NCBI GenBank assembly: GCA_030441535.1
Contig: JAUJFZ010000001.1
Location: 276,001 to 340,000, forward strand
Direction of reading: 5' to 3'
Origin: Betaproteobacteria bacterium LSUCC0117
GTDB taxonomy: Bacteria > Pseudomonadota > Gammaproteobacteria > Burkholderiales > Burkholderiaceae_C
DNA: 64,000 nt
Positions within the stretch are counted from its first letter, which is position 1. Every line of letters begins with the position of its first letter. A program made the position numbers and the translations under genes. Of this stretch, positions 62,280 to 64,000 are shown piece after piece. The notes beneath the pieces were generated by a model. It did no database searches and had not been told where the DNA came from. It saw only the letters and a list, made by a program, of their open reading frames with translations.

Positions 62280-64000
62280 TTAGCCGGTGTTACGCAGGGC
62301 AGCCGCGATGCCGTTGATGGCGATCTGGATTCCCAGTTTGACCCGCTCGTCTGATTGCCCCTCGCGGTAGCGCCGCAGCAATTCAACCTGGACGTGGTGC
62401 AGGGGGTCGATGTACGGAAAACGATGTTCAATGGAGCGACGTAACGCCGGGTTGGTTGCCAAGCGTTCCTTGTGCCCTGTGATCAAAGTCAGCGCCTTGG
62501 CGGTGCGCGCCCATTCTGTCTCGATCCGTTCCGAGACCTGCTTACGCAATTTAGGGTCTGGCACCAAATCGGCGTAGCGCCGTGCGAGGGCCAGATCCGA
62601 CTTCGCCATCACCATGTCGATGTTTGACAGCAGGTTAGCGAAGAATGGCCAGTCGCTCGCCATTTGTTGCAGCTCGGCCAGTCGTTTGGCTCGACTACTG
62701 GCTTTGCCGTTCACTTTTATGCGTCCATCCAAATAGGATTCGACCGCTGCACCCAATCCAAACCAGCCTGGCAAGGTCAGTCGACATTGGCCCCAGCTGA
62801 ACCCCCATGGAATGGCGCGCAGGTCCTCAATGCGCTGGCTGGGCTTACGCGATGCTGGGCGTGAGCCGATGTTGAGCTCAGTGATTTCTCGCAGCGGCGT
62901 AGCTGTGAAAAAGTAATCGGCAAAACCCGGGGTTTCGTAAACCAGCGCGCGGTAGGCTTGCATGCTTGCTTGTGACAACTGCTCGGCCAATGTCAAGTAG
63001 CGCTCAGGCACCTCTGCGCGCGGCGGCAACAAGCTCGCCTCAAGGGTTGCCGCAACCAATGTTTCTAAATTTCGACGGCCGATATCGGGGTTGGCATATT
63101 TGGAGCCAATCACCTCACCTTGCTCGGTCAGGCGAATTTGACCCCTGACAGTCCCGTGGGGCTGGGCCAAAATGGCCTGATAGCTTGGGCCGCCGCCACG
63201 ACCCACAGTGCCGCCTCGGCCATGAAACAAACGCATGGCGATACGCGGCCCAGGCAGTTCGTCGAACAGCTTAGCCAAGGCAATTTCGGCGCGATACAAC
63301 GACCAGTTGCTGGTGACGATGCCACCATCTTTATTGCTGTCGGAGTAACCCAACATGATGTCTTGCTCACTGTACTGGCCGAGCAGCGGATTGCGCTTGG
63401 TAGCCGCTTGCGCTCGGCGAATCATGGGCAGGATACCGGGCAGCGCAAAATAATCGCGCATGATTTTTTCAGACTGTGCCAGGTCTTCGATGGTCTCGAA
63501 CAGCGGCACCACAATCAGGTCAGCAACCGCATCCTCGGCAAATAAGCCGCGCATCAGGTTGGATTCTTTTTGCAGCAGCAGAACCTCTAGCAAATCACTC
63601 ACCGACTCGGTGTGGCTGATGATGGCATGTCGGATCGCCTGGGGACCATAACGCTCGCGGCCCTTTGCGGCGGCGTGAAAGATAGCCAGCTCAGTCTGGG
63701 CGTGCTCGCTGTATGCCGTACCGCTGACATACAAGCGGCGCGCGTCATTGAGTTGCGCCAATAGCAATTGACATTTCTCGGCTTCGGGCAGGGTGCTGTA
63801 GCCCTTGTGGATGCGCGCTTTCTCCAGCAACTCAGCCACCACAGCTTCGTGCTTATCCGAGCTTTGGCGCAAGTCCAACGTCCCGAGGTGAAAGCCAAAA
63901 ACTTGCACGGTGCGCATCAACGCGCGCAGACGTTGGTTGGCCAGCATGGAACCGAAATGCGCGTTCAGTGAGTCATAGATCACACGCAAGTCGCCCAAGA
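62280..64000 (-). CDS. ppc: Phosphoenolpyruvate carboxylase, N-terminus beyond window
   Basis: About 572 C-terminal residues of a family that is usually near 900; the gene enters from the right edge. Active-site regions: FHGRGGTVGRGGGPSYQAI (glycine-rich loop with catalytic arginine), GYSDSNKDGG, and the tail motif QIAINGIAAALRNTG. The enzyme carboxylates PEP to oxaloacetate, refilling the TCA cycle that dominates this window. argH lies downstream (74-base gap). Confidence 0.97.
   Translation of the reverse strand, partial: LGDLRVIYDSLNAHFGSMLANQRLRALMRTVQVFGFHLGTLDLRQSSDKHEAVVAELLEKARIHKGYSTLPEAEKCQLLLAQLNDARRLYVSGTAYSEHAQTELAIFHAAAKGRERYGPQAIRHAIISHTESVSDLLEVLLLQKESNLMRGLFAEDAVADLIVVPLFETIEDLAQSEKIMRDYFALPGILPMIRRAQAATKRNPLLGQYSEQDIMLGYSDSNKDGGIVTSNWSLYRAEIALAKLFDELPGPRIAMRLFHGRGGTVGRGGGPSYQAILAQPHGTVRGQIRLTEQGEVIGSKYANPDIGRRNLETLVAATLEASLLPPRAEVPERYLTLAEQLSQASMQAYRALVYETPGFADYFFTATPLREITELNIGSRPASRKPSQRIEDLRAIPWGFSWGQCRLTLPGWFGLGAAVESYLDGRIKVNGKASSRAKRLAELQQMASDWPFFANLLSNIDMVMAKSDLALARRYADLVPDPKLRKQVSERIETEWARTAKALTLITGHKERLATNPALRRSIEHRFPYIDPLHHVQVELLRRYREGQSDERVKLGIQIAINGIAAALRNTG

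Noticed and set aside
1..64000. CRISPR arrays, insertion sequences, prophage genes or toxin-antitoxin pairs
   Set aside because: None seen; no regular repeats, transposases, phage structural genes or nuclease sets were found.

Overview
The window reads as one contiguous stretch of chromosome from a betaproteobacterium, most likely a member of the Burkholderiales. The evidence is gene order that is familiar from that group: rseA-rseB-mucD-lepA-lepB-rnc-era-recO-pdxJ-acpS-nagZ; asd-fimV-truA-trpF-trpB-trpA-accD; gltA-sdhE-sdhB-sdhA-sdhD-sdhC-gntR beside mdh-(CitE-like)-acnB; argF-argD-DUF3579-rpsT-murJ-SirB1; purM-AI-2E permease-hda-HAD-pcnB-folK; argH-ppc. Coding density is high, many neighbours overlap by 4 bases (ATGA/GTGA), and GTG/TTG starts are common. 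I see no prophage, insertion sequence, CRISPR array or plasmid signature, so this is core genome with a few accessory inserts. The species cannot be told from the sequence alone.

Layout. 1-3110: envelope stress genes (rseA fragment, rseB, and a mucD/degP protease gene cut by an in-frame TAA). 3111-3563: a long regulatory gap with a terminator, a DnaA-box-like triple repeat, a promoter, an 8-codon mini-ORF and a second perfect terminator just before lepA. 3564-11286: lepA to nagZ, all rightward (translation, protein export, RNA processing, vitamin B6, acyl carrier protein activation, cell wall recycling). 11312-22015: leftward biosynthesis block (accD, trp, truA, fimV, asd, leuBDC). 22228-22647: a lone bactofilin. 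22734-28733: leftward citrate synthase and succinate dehydrogenase with a GntR regulator. 28976-33657: rightward mdh, CitE-like lyase and acnB. Together these two blocks hold much of the TCA cycle, and a palindrome in the divergent gntR/mdh promoter recurs at the argD/DUF3579 promoter. 33718-38035: a flavin monooxygenase, arginine genes, DUF3579, rpsT. 38179-46913: cell wall flippase, purine, replication control, RNA polyadenylation, folate and B6 genes. 47009-51419: tRNA-Leu, cysM, a TusA-like protein and valS.

The accessory part is 51486-58289: a leftward three-gene set (VOC protein, FAD monooxygenase, DUF2783) that looks like an aromatic-degradation module, and a rightward set of rubrerythrin, an Fe-S oxidoreductase, DUF3501, YaaA and a 2OG-Fe(II) oxygenase that looks like a peroxide/iron module. 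58300-64000 holds dinB, an FMN alpha-hydroxy-acid dehydrogenase, argH and the C-terminal part of ppc, all leftward.

Points most worth a second look: the mucD stop codon, the leader-peptide/terminator arrangement in front of lepA, the duplicated 20-base operator-plus-promoter element, and the rubrerythrin/Fe-S/DUF3501 gene set. All function calls rest on reading the protein sequences by eye; no database search was run.
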